Notes: generated from the sequence alone by a model not told the origin. Counted from the first letter of the stretch, positions 1 through 9,802 are shown. The stretch is DNA of 64,000 nucleotides from Chitinophaga qingshengii (GCF_014529935.1 NZ_JACVFC010000005.1:186001-250000), one strand, 5' to 3'. Numbers and translations are program-made.

Positions 1-3000
1 CGGTTGCTTTGGGAATATACCATGCCACCCTGACGGATGTCTACCAGGGCGCCCAGTGTAAATCCTTTGTAACGGAAGGTATTGGAAAAACCGCCGGTCC
101 AGTCGGGCAGTGCGTTACCCAGTTCGGTCAGCTGGCGGCCTTGTGTACGCAGTGGTAAGCCGGTAGCGGGATCAATGAGGCGATTGCCATGTTCATCTTT
201 CAGCCAGGCGAAACCGGTACCGATCATGGTGCCGAAAGGTTTGCCGGGAGCGGCGATCACGTTGATGCCACGGTCGCTGCCCAGCACAAATGTTTCTACG
301 CCGGCGGCGAGGGATACCACTTCATTGCGGTTGCGGGAGAAGTTAAAGGCGCTTTCCCAGGTGAAGCCGTTGGCCAGTTTCAGCGGGGTACCGCTGATGG
401 ACACTTCTATACCCCGGTTACGGATTTCGCCGGCATTGATACGGCGTGCTTCAAACTTGCTGGACGGTGGTAGCGGTACGTCGAGGATCTGATTTTTCGT
501 AGCGGCGTTATAGTAAGTAAAGCTGATGCCTAAACGATTATTCAGCAAACGCAGATCGGTACCGAATTCCAGGGAGGTGGTGAGCTCGTTTCTCAGGTTC
601 GGGTCAGGGATCACGGAGGTGAAGTAACCGAGTGGCTGCCCGCCGTGGGTGAACTGATCGAGGCTATAGGTACCGGTCAACTGATAAGGGTTGCCGGAGC
701 TGCCTGCCTGCGCGAGGGAGCCACGCAGTTTCCAATAGGTGAGTATATTGCTTTTGATGTTGAGCGCGTCTGTCATGATCACGCTGGTACTCACGGATGG
801 ATAGAAGAAGGAATTGTTCTGCGGCGACAGGGTAGAAGACCAGTCGTTACGGGCAGAGAAATCCAGGAACCACCAATCACGGAATGACAGTTGACCGAAA
901 CCATATACAGAGTTGATTTCAGACTGTTGTAAATCGAACAGGTAGGAATTGGTAAGGGTATTGTTGATCACATGCAGATCGGGCACAATAAATTCTTTAC
1001 CCGTGTTGCCGGTCATGCGGTAGAATTTTTTCTGGTGGCTGCTACCGGCATTCAGGCCCAGTGTAAAGTCTTTGTTGAGCGGCAGGTTGGCATTGAGCAA
1101 CACATCGTAGTTGTCTTCCCTGACCCGCAATACTCTTTCTTCGATATCGCCGTTTCTGTTCTGGCTTTGGTACGTGCCTTTAGCGCGGTAGCGCAGGCGT
1201 TGTTCGGTGTAGAAATCGGTGCCGCCGCGTGCAGTGAGCTTCAGCCATTTGGTGAAGTCGTAGGAGAGGCGGAGCATACCCAGTATACGATCACGCTGAT
1301 CGGCGTTGTAGGTTTTGTTGATGGTCCAGTATGGGTTGGCAGTGGAACTGTTGGTGGCGTAGGTTTTTTCCAGGCCGGGCGTTACGCCGCTGTAGCCGAA
1401 TTGTTTGGCGACGTCGCTGGCGGTCCATTCGTAATCAGCGAGGATATACATCGGCATGCTGCGGGGCTGGCTGATGAACAGGTAGGCCGGGTTGTCGGAA
1501 GCGTCGGACAGGGTAGGCCTGTTTTTACCTTTCTGGTTGATGTAGTTCACTTTGGCGTCCAGCTGCAGTTTAGGCGTGATGGAGGCTAAAGCGCGCAGGG
1601 TAAAGGTGTTACGGTCCAGTGTATTGTTGGGCACATAGCCGTTAACGTGGGTATTGGAATAGGAAAAGCGGTAGGTCACTTTATCATTGCCGCCTTCGGC
1701 GCTGATATTGTTGACGAATTGTTTTTCCTGGTTGAAGAAATGCTGGTAGGTATTGGGTTGTGGGGTAAGGTTCAGGATATTGCCCCACTGATCTTCATAT
1801 TGCTGGCCTTCCATTTTAGGGCCCCAGCTGCTGCGTGCGATACGGTCGCGGCCGGCGCTCATTTTAGGCATGCCTTGCAGGCTCTGTGCTTTGGCTTGTG
1901 CCATGGTGTAAACTTTACCATCCTTTGCGCGGAAGTGGGTGAAATCGCCATCGAGGCCTTGCCCGTATTCATCCTGGAAATCCGGTGTTACCAGTGCGTT
2001 ACCCAGGGAGTAATCGCTGCTGAATTTCACGCCGATGCCTTTACGGGAGCTGCCGGATTTAGTGGTGATAAGTACCACGCCGTTGCTGCCTCGTTGACCG
2101 TACAACGCGGCGGCGTTGGGACCTTTCAGGATAGAGATACTTTCAATATCATCCTGGTTGATGTTGGAAATACCATCACCATAATCCACCCCACCAGTAC
2201 TGCCGGCTGCGCCGATGTTCTGGTTGTCCAGTGGCACACCGTCTACTACATACAGTGGTTGGCTGTTACCCTGCAGGGAGTTATTACCACGGATCACGAT
2301 TTTGGAAGAGCCACCGGCGCCGGAAGCGGGGCGGGTAACCTGTACACCGGCTACTTTTCCGGAGAGGGCGTTAGCGACGTTGACTTCCTTGCCTTCGGAG
2401 AGGTCGGCGCCTTTCAGTTCGGCTACGGTATACCCCAGCGATTTACTTTCCCGTTTGATACCTAACGCGGTTACCACCACTTCTGACAATCCTTTGGAAC
2501 CTTCGCTCATTTTTACATTGAGCGTGGTATTGCCGTTGAGTTCCTGGCGTTGTTTGCTGTAGCCGATGAAGGAAAACAGCAGTGCTTTCGCGCCGGAAGG
2601 CAGTTGTATGCTGTATTTACCGTTGCCGTCAGTCACGGCGCCTTTGGAGGAGCCTTCTACGGTGACGGTTACACCGGGCAGCGGCACATCTTTTTCATCG
2701 GTTACTTTACCGGTGATGACGGTATCTGCTGCGAGGTGCGTGGCTGGCTGCTTTACCGGTGCTTCTTTCAGTGAAATAGTGCGGTCAATGATTTTGTAGG
2801 CCAGCGGTTGCCCTGCCAGGCACTGGTCCATCACTACGGTGATGTCGGCATCTTTTACCTGTACGGTTACTTTACCGGCTTTTTTCAGCAGGTCGTTGTT
2901 GTACAGAAAATAGTAGCCGGTCTGTTGCCGGATAGCGGCAAACACCTGCTCCAGCGGCGCCTGTTGCATGGATAGGGTGATCTTTTGCGCGTAGCCGGTG

Positions 3001-3122
3001 GCAGATACGCTCAATGCAGCCATCAACAGCAGCATGGCGGTGAGTTTGGCGGCCGCGCTGATTTTTACAGGCAAAGGGAATAGCATACCCCGCCGGCAAG
3101 CGGAAATAAATCTTTTCATCAT
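1..3122 (-). CDS. SusC/RagA-type TonB-linked outer-membrane receptor, C-terminus cut off by window edge
   Basis: The frame stays open from an ATG-ATG start at 3122/3119 to position 1, giving about 1040 residues without the end of the barrel. A signal peptide ends near a TGYAQ motif. It is followed by an STN domain (KITLSMQQAPLEQVF..., roughly residues 35-110), a carboxypeptidase-regulatory-like domain (TGKVTDEKDVPLPGV) and a TonB plug with the SusC signature (VVDGVPLDN, GPNAAALYGQRG). SusC proteins form the TonB-driven pore that takes up oligosaccharides bound by a SusD lipoprotein. The STN domain is the part that touches a FecR anti-sigma factor, which fits the FecR and sigma genes directly upstream. 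A SusD partner would lie beyond position 1. The substrate cannot be told from this sequence. Confidence 0.93.
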   Translation of the reverse strand, partial: MMKRFISACRRGMLFPLPVKISAAAKLTAMLLLMAALSVSATGYAQKITLSMQQAPLEQVFAAIRQQTGYYFLYNNDLLKKAGKVTVQVKDADITVVMDQCLAGQPLAYKIIDRTISLKEAPVKQPATHLAADTVITGKVTDEKDVPLPGVTVTVEGSSKGAVTDGNGKYSIQLPSGAKALLFSFIGYSKQRQELNGNTTLNVKMSEGSKGLSEVVVTALGIKRESKSLGYTVAELKGADLSEGKEVNVANALSGKVAGVQVTRPASGAGGSSKIVIRGNNSLQGNSQPLYVVDGVPLDNQNIGAAGSTGGVDYGDGISNINQDDIESISILKGPNAAALYGQRGSNGVVLITTKSGSSRKGIGVKFSSDYSLGNALVTPDFQDEYGQGLDGDFTHFRAKDGKVYTMAQAKAQSLQGMPKMSAGRDRIARSSWGPKMEGQQYEDQWGNILNLTPQPNTYQHFFNQEKQFVNNISAEGGNDKVTYRFSYSNTHVNGYVPNNTLDRNTFTLRALASITPKLQLDAKVNYINQKGKNRPTLSDASDNPAYLFISQPRSMPMYILADYEWTASDVAKQFGYSGVTPGLEKTYATNSSTANPYWTINKTYNADQRDRILGMLRLSYDFTKWLKLTARGGTDFYTEQRLRYRAKGTYQSQNRNGDIEERVLRVREDNYDVLLNANLPLNKDFTLGLNAGSSHQKKFYRMTGNTGKEFIVPDLHVINNTLTNSYLFDLQQSEINSVYGFGQLSFRDWWFLDFSARNDWSSTLSPQNNSFFYPSVSTSVIMTDALNIKSNILTYWKLRGSLAQAGSSGNPYQLTGTYSLDQFTHGGQPLGYFTSVIPDPNLRNELTTSLEFGTDLRLLNNRLGISFTYYNAATKNQILDVPLPPSSKFEARRINAGEIRNRGIEVSISGTPLKLANGFTWESAFNFSRNRNEVVSLAAGVETFVLGSDRGINVIAAPGKPFGTMIGTGFAWLKDEHGNRLIDPATGLPLRTQGRQLTELGNALPDWTGGFSNTFRYKGFTLGALVDIRQGGMVYSQSN

Positions 3123-3224
3123 CTGTTTGAATTTTAGATTAATAGCGGTTATGTCCCGTTAATTTTGGCATTCCTGGTTGTTCTTCATTACAGGTATTTG
3201 TTAATTCGCGTGTACTCGTTTACG

Positions 3225-4403
3225 TTATAGGCTCACACTGACTTTCCTGCCCCTGATATCAAAATGGGCGCCGCTTACATAGTTCAGCATCTCCAGTACT
3301 TGTGACAATCTTGCCTGCCGGCTGATGTTTCCGCTGATTTTCCTGGCCGGCAACGGTCCCTGGAATTCCAGCTCCAGGTCATACCAGCGGGCTACTTGTT
3401 CCATAATGTCGCGGAAATCGTCGTCTTTAAAATAGAAAATACCCTCTTTCCAGGCAATTGCTTTTTCGGTATCGGCATAGGTGATGGACACCTTTTCTGA
3501 CTGTACATTGGCCTGCTGCCCGGGAACCAGTTGCAAGGCGCGTTTGCCGGGTAGCTGAACTTTTACCGCGCCGCTTACCAGGGTTGTTTTTACCGCATAG
3601 TCATAGGCCCCGATGTTGAACCGGGTACCCAGTACCTGTACTTCTACACCATTGACCGTTACCTTAAACGGCTGCTTACTGTTGGCCGCTACTTCAAAAT
3701 AACCTTCACCGGTGAGGGTGACGGTCCGCTCCTTACCATTGAAATGTACCGGGAAAGTAAGGGAGGACGCGGCATTAAGCCATACCTTGGTGCCGTCTTC
3801 CAGGGTGAGCTGGTATTGACCGGCCCTGTTGGTGGTCAGCGTATTATATAAACTGGCGTTGTTATCGCCGCTGTCGTGATAAACGAGGCCGCCATCATCC
3901 CGCCGGATGGTGGTACCATCGGCTTCGGTAATGGTTTTATCTGCCTGGCCGCCGAGGGCGACGGTTTTGCCATTGCCCAGCTGTAACACTGCCTGGTTGC
4001 TGCCGGGCAGTACATCGTTTTTAAAAGTGTGTGACTGGTCTGCTACAATACGGGTATCCGGTGTAGTGGCGGACCGGGGATACAGCAATACCACGCCGGC
4101 GACGACGGCAGCTGCTGCGGCTGTCCAGGCTGCGAAGCGCACCCACGCCGGTTTACGGGTAGTGGGAGTAGCGGTGGTGCGGGCAAGGACGGCTGCCCAA
4201 TCGGCATCCACATCAATATCTTCCTGGAAAGCAATACCAGCGGCCAGCTGCGCAGGCTCCTGCAAGGAGTCGTACAGTGCCTGATGACGGGCATCTGCTG
4301 CCAGCCATTGCTGCAGCCGCTGTTGCTCTGCGGCGGTAGCTTCTCCGCGCAGGCACCGCAGCATCAGTGCGGCATGGTCAAATGTGTCGTGGTGTGCGTC
4401 CAT
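3225..4403 (-). CDS. FecR-family anti-sigma factor
   Basis: This 392-residue protein has a short cytosolic N-terminal region that should bind the sigma factor. One transmembrane segment (AAAAAVVAGVVLLY, near residue 95) is followed by the periplasmic FecR domain (GTKVWLNAASSLTFP, VTLTGEGYFEVA, VLGTRFNIGAY). The C-terminal part (IFYFKDDDFRDIMEQVARWYDLELEF) matches the DUF4974 module found in Bacteroidota FecR proteins and resembles an STN fold. It lies between the ECF sigma gene and the SusC gene, all on the minus strand, the classic order of a trans-envelope signalling unit. In such units receptor occupancy is passed through FecR to release the sigma factor. The signal itself is unknown. Confidence 0.93.
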   Translation of the reverse strand: MDAHHDTFDHAALMLRCLRGEATAAEQQRLQQWLAADARHQALYDSLQEPAQLAAGIAFQEDIDVDADWAAVLARTTATPTTRKPAWVRFAAWTAAAAAVVAGVVLLYPRSATTPDTRIVADQSHTFKNDVLPGSNQAVLQLGNGKTVALGGQADKTITEADGTTIRRDDGGLVYHDSGDNNASLYNTLTTNRAGQYQLTLEDGTKVWLNAASSLTFPVHFNGKERTVTLTGEGYFEVAANSKQPFKVTVNGVEVQVLGTRFNIGAYDYAVKTTLVSGAVKVQLPGKRALQLVPGQQANVQSEKVSITYADTEKAIAWKEGIFYFKDDDFRDIMEQVARWYDLELEFQGPLPARKISGNISRQARLSQVLEMLNYVSGAHFDIRGRKVSVSL

Positions 4404-4481
4404 GTTGTCGGTTCCGTAATAAAGAAACGCAAGGCGGCAAATGGGGTGAAAGAAAAAGAGAATTTTTTTTGAGCAGGGGAA

Positions 4482-5012
4482 TCAAAGGAGAAAGAGACCG
4501 TAGATTTCTGGGTTCAGCCGTTGCCGTAGCAGGTGAAGCCCTCTTTTTTTCTGGGTTTTAACAGTGTTGATACTGATGTTGAGCTGATGGGCGATCTCCT
4601 GGTTTTTTAAACCATCTATATAACCCAGGCGGATAATCTCCTGGCAGGCTTCAGGAAGCGTCTGTAATACACGATTAATTTCTCCCATTACTTCAGACCG
4701 GATCATGGTGAGCACCACCGTGGTATCGTCTGGCGGGGGCGTAGCCTGGGAGGCGGCAAATTTCTCCACTACTTTTTCATGGCGCAACAGGTTCAGGCAG
4801 GCATTGCGCACGGTCGTATACAGGAAGTTTTTGATGGCCACCGGATGCGGCGTCACCTGGGCACGTTGTCCCAGGTAGCTCACAAAGGCTTCCTGCGCAA
4901 TGTCGCGTGCCTGGTCTTTGTCTCCCGTAAACTGGAAGGCAAAATAACATAGCCGCGGATAATAGGCTTTAAAAAGACTGGCTGGTTCCAGTGTATCTGA
5001 TTGCATAGACAT
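4482..5012 (-). CDS. ECF RNA polymerase sigma factor (Bacteroidota sigma-70 family)
   Basis: The protein has 176 residues. Region 2 reads LFKAYYPRLCYFAFQFTGDKDQARDIAQEAFVSYL in pieces such as DQARDIAQEAF. Region 4 reads LPEACQEIIRLGYIDGLKNQEIAHQLNISINTVKTQ, ending in a helix-turn-helix. The frame is open much further upstream, to 5696, but that part overlaps the divergent esterase gene. The ATG at 5012 gives a normal ECF length and follows an AGGGAGC stretch that could serve as a ribosome site. It probably activates the neighbouring FecR/SusC genes. The start at 5006 is a near alternative. Confidence 0.9.
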   Translation of the reverse strand: MSMQSDTLEPASLFKAYYPRLCYFAFQFTGDKDQARDIAQEAFVSYLGQRAQVTPHPVAIKNFLYTTVRNACLNLLRHEKVVEKFAASQATPPPDDTTVVLTMIRSEVMGEINRVLQTLPEACQEIIRLGYIDGLKNQEIAHQLNISINTVKTQKKRGLHLLRQRLNPEIYGLFLL

Positions 5013-5174
5013 ATTCGCTCCCTTTCTGACCTGGTTACTAATATAGTGCGAATTTCGGGTAGTACCGGCGTCGGCACAGGAATATATAACGGTTTGGTAA
5101 CTTACACAAAAAATCAAAAAAAAGATAGCCGGATAGCCATTATATTGCCGCCGCATATTAAAATGCCCTGCTTT

Positions 5175-5999
5175 ATGAAGAAAATAATAGCCTGTTGCCT
5201 GCTCTGGGGAAGTGTTCTGACAGCAAAGGCGCAGCAAACCCCGTTTGTACTGGGTGTAACGGACCAGGTGGTATCCCGGCAACTGAACGAAACCAGGACC
5301 CTCAATATTTACCTGCCGGAAGGGTATCAGAAAGATACCGCTACTTACCCGGTTATTTACCTGCTGGACGGATCGGCGAATGAAGATTTTGTGCATGTCA
5401 CCGGACTGGTGCAGTTTCTCACCATGATCCGTTTTATGCCGCCGACGATTATAGTGGGCATCGCTAATGTGGACCGTAAGCGTGACTTTACTTTTCCCAC
5501 GTCGATTGCGGAAGATAAAAAAGCGTATCCTACCACCGGAGGCTCCGCGAAATTCATTGATTTCCTGGAGAAAGACCTGCAGCCTTACATACAGCAGCAT
5601 TACCGGGTAAAGCCTCACCGCACCCTGGTAGGGCAGTCGCTCGGCGGCCTGATAGGCACGGAAGTGCTGTTGCACCGGCCTGAACTCTTTGAACAATACG
5701 TGATCATCAGCCCCAGCTTATGGTGGGACAATGAGTCATTGCTGACAGCCGCACCGGCGTTACTGCGTAAAAATCTGCGGAAACCGGTGAATGTATACTT
5801 GTCTGTTGGAGAGGAAGGTGACGTGATGAAAAAGGATGCCGCCCGTTTGGCAGCATTACTGGAAGCGGCGAAACCGCAGCCTGTGACGCTGTACTACGTG
5901 CCTTTCCCCGCGGAAAACCATCTGACGATATTACATCGCAGCCTCTATGCCGGTCTTGATAGCCTGTTCCATAAAATGGTACCCGTTGTCAAGCCTTAA
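5175..5999 (+). CDS. Secreted alpha/beta-hydrolase, esterase D / siderophore-esterase-like
   Basis: The protein has 274 residues with a signal peptide MKKIIACCLLWGSVLTAKAQ. The nucleophile elbow is GQSLGG with Ser near residue 155, the oxyanion side carries YPVIYLLDGSANE, and a late ENHLTILHRSL supplies the likely catalytic His. This pattern belongs to the putative esterase family that includes EsterD-like and ferri-enterobactin esterase-like (IroE) proteins. It should cut ester bonds in the periplasm or outside the cell. Because it sits divergent to a sigma/FecR/SusC unit, it might process what that receptor brings in, but this is inference. An in-frame ATG at 5163 adds four residues; the MKK start looks better. 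Its stop overlaps the next gene tail-to-tail by 11 bases. Confidence 0.8.
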   Translation: MKKIIACCLLWGSVLTAKAQQTPFVLGVTDQVVSRQLNETRTLNIYLPEGYQKDTATYPVIYLLDGSANEDFVHVTGLVQFLTMIRFMPPTIIVGIANVDRKRDFTFPTSIAEDKKAYPTTGGSAKFIDFLEKDLQPYIQQHYRVKPHRTLVGQSLGGLIGTEVLLHRPELFEQYVIISPSLWWDNESLLTAAPALLRKNLRKPVNVYLSVGEEGDVMKKDAARLAALLEAAKPQPVTLYYVPFPAENHLTILHRSLYAGLDSLFHKMVPVVKP

Positions 6000-6654
6000 T
6001 ATAATCCCTTAACACTACGGGCACATTACTGTTGTCTACATACAGCACCGGAAAAATACCATTACGGTGTTGTATGTAATTACAGGCTACCTTATCCAGC
6101 GCACTGAAATCGAAAGGCTTCAGGTACACCTGATGCCCGCCGGTAAACGAGGCTGGAAGTGCGCAGGGCTGCATGTTTGATCCAATCTGTGAAGCGCGCA
6201 GCAGGCGCACCACTGTCCGGTCGTCGGGGTTGCTGGTATCCGAAGGAATATTCACTACCCGGTCGGAGACGAGTTGCAGCAGCGCAATATCCCAGCGGGT
6301 ATCGCTGGTGCTGAAGATGCTGTAATACAGCTGCTGCTGTTCATGTACTTTGATGATTTTTGCGAGGCAGACAGGTTTTCGGGAGATGTTTTCCAGTACC
6401 TGTTTTTTTCCCCTGCCGGAGATGATGATAAAAAGCAGGACGCCGGCGATCGTCACCAGCACTGCTCCCAATCCGTAGCCACTTTGCAATAAACGGGCTT
6501 TGTTCAGGAAAAAAAGCGTAAGACCTCCCGCTGCAATCAGCAGGGTCGGCAATAGTAACAATTTGTTACCGGACGCAAAATGAGCATAATTTTTTTTCCA
6601 GTCGGTTTTCCTTTCAAGATGTTCCAGTTTGGTGACATCATAATGTGCCATCAT
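5989..6654 (-). CDS. Hypothetical inner-membrane protein with two transmembrane helices
   Basis: The protein has 221 residues and I do not recognise the family. A charged N-terminal region (about residues 1-30) is followed by two hydrophobic helices (LLLLPTLLIAAGGLTLFFL and LGAVLVTIAGVLLFIIISG). A soluble C-terminal part of about 140 residues has no motif I can name. With two helices both ends should lie on the same side, probably the cytosol. It converges on the esterase gene and shares 11 bases with its end. It stands alone, with no obvious operon partner. Confidence 0.7.
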   Translation of the reverse strand: MMAHYDVTKLEHLERKTDWKKNYAHFASGNKLLLLPTLLIAAGGLTLFFLNKARLLQSGYGLGAVLVTIAGVLLFIIISGRGKKQVLENISRKPVCLAKIIKVHEQQQLYYSIFSTSDTRWDIALLQLVSDRVVNIPSDTSNPDDRTVVRLLRASQIGSNMQPCALPASFTGGHQVYLKPFDFSALDKVACNYIQHRNGIFPVLYVDNSNVPVVLRDYIKA

Positions 6655-6842
6655 GGGTGATAGACGTTTTTCAAATAAGGTGAATAGTAATAAAGTAAGG
6701 TTTCCTGTCTATAAATCCACTTAAAATTTGGGTTAATCAGCCGGTCTTTGTCGAGTGATGGGCAAAGATAAAGAAAGTCCCGCAGTTGAACATCAATTAC
6801 GGGACACTAGATAAAAAAATACTGGAAATTAGGGAGATGCTG

Positions 6843-7058
6843 TCAACCGCCTAAAACGACTTCAATGGCGGCGCCCAGTTCGGCTGTTTCAGGCGTTTCA
6901 TTGTCTGTATCTTTCTCAAACCAGTAATCAGCGCCATCGCTGTCCTGTTTCCGTACCAGTTGTACGGTCTTATTGGGCAAGGCTACCAGGAAACTGTCCG
7001 CCGACTCCTGCGAGACGGCAATCAACTGTCCGTGGTAATCGATGTGAAAGGTGCTCAT
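6843..7058 (-). CDS. Small hypothetical protein
   Basis: A 71-residue acidic protein beginning MSTFHIDYHGQLIAV and ending in a hydrophobic IEVVLGG tail. Another in-frame ATG at 7076 would add six residues (MGKTST). The sequence reads like a small single-domain beta-rich protein (alternating hydrophobic positions, a WFEKD segment), but no family is recognised. It is transcribed divergently from the M1 peptidase gene. The coding call rests on composition and on the otherwise empty position between two clear genes. Confidence 0.6.
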   Translation of the reverse strand: MSTFHIDYHGQLIAVSQESADSFLVALPNKTVQLVRKQDSDGADYWFEKDTDNETPETAELGAAIEVVLGG

Positions 7059-7179
7059 GGTAGACGTTTTACCCAACAGGTCACAAACATGGTGCCTGTA
7101 TCTGCTGCGAGCGAACTGATCAACGGTGCTTTTTTTGGAACAACTTTTCCTATTTTTAAACCCGCAACAATAACGGCTT

Positions 7180-9060
7180 ATGAAAAAATGTATTAACCTG
7201 CTGCTATTACTGGTAACAGCTGCGGTGACTGTGCAGGCACAGCAGCTGTATGAACCCCGTAATATCCGGAATGCTTTTGAAAACGGGACCCGCTCCCGTA
7301 CCGGGGACCCGGGTCCTCGCTATTGGCAGAACAAAGGACGGTATGATATCCATGTCACCGTTAATCCGCCCTCTCCTGTAGTATATGGCCGGGAAAATAT
7401 TACCTATATCAACAACAGTCCGAATGTGCTCAAAAACCTGGTGCTCGATCTGATCTGCAATGATCACAAACCGCAATCACCCCGCTCCGGCTATGTCAGC
7501 AAAGATTATCTGGCCAGTGGCGTAGTCATCGACACCCTTATTATCAACGGGCAAACAGTACCTTATAACAACGACAGAGGTACGGTAGGTGCTGTTAAGC
7601 TGCCATCACCGCTGGCTTCAAAAGACAGCCTGCAAATGCAGATCAGCTGGCACTATGAACTGTCTGTGGAGAGCGGAAGGGAAGGCATCATCGACAGTAC
7701 TACCTATTTTATGGCTTACTACTACCCGCGTGTAGCCGTATACGATGACTACAACGGGTGGAACATGCTGGAACATACCGGCCGCGTGGAATTCTACAAC
7801 GATTTTAACGACTACAGGGTGGCGGTGAAGGTCCCCAAAAACTTTGTGGTATGGGGTACGGGTAACCTGCTCAATGCCGGCGAGGTACTACAGCCGGAAT
7901 ACGCTGCCCGCCTGAAAAAGTCCTACAGCAGCGATTCCTGTATGCATATCGCTACCAAAGCTGAGATGCTGGCGGGAAAGGTAACCCAACAACAGGAATG
8001 GAATACCTGGAAATTCAGCTACGATCATATCCCCGATGTGGCGCTGGGCCTCAGCAACCACTACGTATGGGATGCAGGCAGCGCAGTGGTGGACAGCACT
8101 ACCCGTCGCCGTGCCAGTATGCAGGCGGCCTACAATGATACCGCCTACGATTTCCGTCATTCGGTTCGTTTCGGGCAAACAGCGCTGTCGCTCTTTTCGC
8201 ACCAGTGGCCGGGTGTTGCGTATCCTTATCCGGTGATGACCGCCTTCCAGGGTTATGCCGATATGGAATACCCGATGATGGTCAACGACGGCTCTGTAGG
8301 CCAGGAGCTTGACTTTGCCCAGCTACTGCAGGACCACGAAATGGCCCATACCTATTTCCCTTTCTACATGGGTATCAATGAAAGCCGCTACGCTTTTATG
8401 GATGAAGGATGGGCTACCACCTTTGAATACCTGGCAGGAATCGTGGAAAAAGGAAAGGAAAAGGCCGATGATTTTTATCGCCAATTCCGGGTGGCGCATT
8501 ATATCGGCAACCCGTCCACGGAAGAAGACCAGCCTATCATTACCATGTCCAACCAGGTAAGTGGTGATGGTTACTCCGTTAACTCCTATGGTAAGGCTTC
8601 CCTGTCTTACCTGGCGCTGAAAGATCTCCTGGGAGATAAGCTATTCCGTAAATGCCTGCACGCCTATATGGACAAATGGCATGGCAAACACCCGATTCCG
8701 TGGGATTATTTTAACAGCTTCAGCACCGCTGCCGGGCAGGATTTGAACTGGTTCTGGCAGAACTGGTACTTCAGCAATCACTACATCGATCTGAAGCTGT
8801 CTGGCGTAACGCAGAAAGGTAAGACGGTGGCACTTTCTATTGCGAACGAAGGCGGTTTTGCCATTCCGTTTGATGTGGTGATTACCTATGTGGATGGCTC
8901 AAAAGCCACTGTGCATCAGACACCGGCGGTATGGAAGAAAAATCAGCGTCAGCTGCAGTTGACATTGCCGGCCAATAAAGTGGTCGCGGGTGTTACCCTG
9001 GAGGGCAATCTTTTTATGGATGCCACACCGGGTAATAACAGTTGGGCCAGCAAACATTGA
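7180..9060 (+). CDS. Secreted M1-family metallopeptidase (aminopeptidase-like)
   Basis: The protein has 626 residues with a signal peptide ending VQAQ. The zinc site is HEMAH at residues 386-390, with the third ligand Glu409 in DEGWATTFEYL. This is exactly the HExxH-x18-E spacing of gluzincins. The N-terminal half is the beta-rich saddle domain typical of M1 enzymes (IHVTVNPPSPVVYGRENITYIN), and NSYGKASLSYLAL follows the active site. M1 enzymes remove N-terminal residues from peptides; a secreted form would help peptide scavenging. The classical GxMEN exopeptidase motif appears as GYADMEYP. A strong terminator follows the stop. Confidence 0.9.
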   Translation: MKKCINLLLLLVTAAVTVQAQQLYEPRNIRNAFENGTRSRTGDPGPRYWQNKGRYDIHVTVNPPSPVVYGRENITYINNSPNVLKNLVLDLICNDHKPQSPRSGYVSKDYLASGVVIDTLIINGQTVPYNNDRGTVGAVKLPSPLASKDSLQMQISWHYELSVESGREGIIDSTTYFMAYYYPRVAVYDDYNGWNMLEHTGRVEFYNDFNDYRVAVKVPKNFVVWGTGNLLNAGEVLQPEYAARLKKSYSSDSCMHIATKAEMLAGKVTQQQEWNTWKFSYDHIPDVALGLSNHYVWDAGSAVVDSTTRRRASMQAAYNDTAYDFRHSVRFGQTALSLFSHQWPGVAYPYPVMTAFQGYADMEYPMMVNDGSVGQELDFAQLLQDHEMAHTYFPFYMGINESRYAFMDEGWATTFEYLAGIVEKGKEKADDFYRQFRVAHYIGNPSTEEDQPIITMSNQVSGDGYSVNSYGKASLSYLALKDLLGDKLFRKCLHAYMDKWHGKHPIPWDYFNSFSTAAGQDLNWFWQNWYFSNHYIDLKLSGVTQKGKTVALSIANEGGFAIPFDVVITYVDGSKATVHQTPAVWKKNQRQLQLTLPANKVVAGVTLEGNLFMDATPGNNSWASKH

Positions 9061-9080
9061 CGGTCTCCTTTAACCAATAT

Positions 9081-9118
9081 AAAAAAGCGGTGGCGCCTGC
9101 AGGCACTACCGCTTTTTT
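9081..9118. terminator. Bidirectional rho-independent terminator
   Basis: An 11-bp perfect stem (AAAAAAGCGGT at 9081-9091 with ACCGCTTTTTT at 9108-9118) is flanked by A and T runs, so it can stop transcription from both sides. On the minus strand the stem also encodes the final Lys-Lys-Arg and stop codon of the Crp-like regulator. Confidence 0.85.
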
Positions 9119-9687
9119 ATGTTTTGCCGGCGAAGGCTACTTAAATATTCAGGCGTCATGCCCAGATACGAAGCAATATCCTTTAGCGGTACGAACTGTA
9201 CAATGTCAGGATGGATTTTCATAAAATTGATATATCGCGCTTTGGCGGGCAACGTAAGGGTATCAATTATTTTCTTATGATGAGCACATAGTGCGTCCTG
9301 GTACATCTTTCTGAAAAATCGTTCCAGAGAAGGAGATTTATCCAATATACAATCAAAGGAAGGTTTGCTTAGCTGCAATACTTCGGTGTTTGTAATAGCC
9401 TTAATAATGACGGTAGAAGGCGCCTGGTTGAGATAGGAATTGAGATCAGCCACCCATTTCTCTGCCGGCACCAGCAAAATACAGTGTTCGTTCCCCGTAG
9501 GGCTCACATGATAGGTTTTCATAAACCCCTTTAATACAAAATTCTGATGACGGCAGATTTCCTCATTCTTCAACAGTAATTCGCCTTTTTCCATTTTTCT
9601 GTAGGTAAATGCTTCTTCTATTAAAGCAATGTCGGACGCAGTAATGGGAACGTACTGCTTTATGTATTTGATGAGTGTTTCATGCAT
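9106..9687 (-). CDS. Crp/Fnr-family transcriptional regulator
   Basis: The protein has 193 residues from the ATG at 9687 (MHETLIKYIKQYV). Residues about 20-110 form the cyclic-nucleotide-binding-like beta-barrel (GELLLKNEEICRHQNFVLKGFMKTYHV). The C-terminal part (FVPLKDIASYLGMTPEYLSSLRRQ) is the winged helix recognition segment common in Bacteroidota Crp-like proteins. The usual cAMP-contact motif is absent, as in most members of this group, so the ligand is unknown. Its last codons lie inside the shared terminator. The start at 9705 would add six residues (MLKFPG) and is less likely. Confidence 0.87.
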   Translation of the reverse strand: MHETLIKYIKQYVPITASDIALIEEAFTYRKMEKGELLLKNEEICRHQNFVLKGFMKTYHVSPTGNEHCILLVPAEKWVADLNSYLNQAPSTVIIKAITNTEVLQLSKPSFDCILDKSPSLERFFRKMYQDALCAHHKKIIDTLTLPAKARYINFMKIHPDIVQFVPLKDIASYLGMTPEYLSSLRRQNIKKR

Positions 9688-9802
9688 TCCGGGAAATTTG
9701 AGCAAGTCCCATAATAAACAAGGTTCAACTAAATATTAATATTTATTAAGACTTTATTTATCCAAATATAGGATTATTGTGTAGCGTTCAAACGACATAA
9801 AA

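Noticed and set aside
1647..2465. Open frame of 272 codons on the plus strand at the left edge
   Set aside because: It is antisense to the SusC receptor, which shows all family motifs.
4482..5696. Long version (404 residues) of the first sigma factor
   Set aside because: The extra 228 residues overlap the esterase gene on the other strand and have no sigma-like sequence; the ATG at 5012 gives the usual length.
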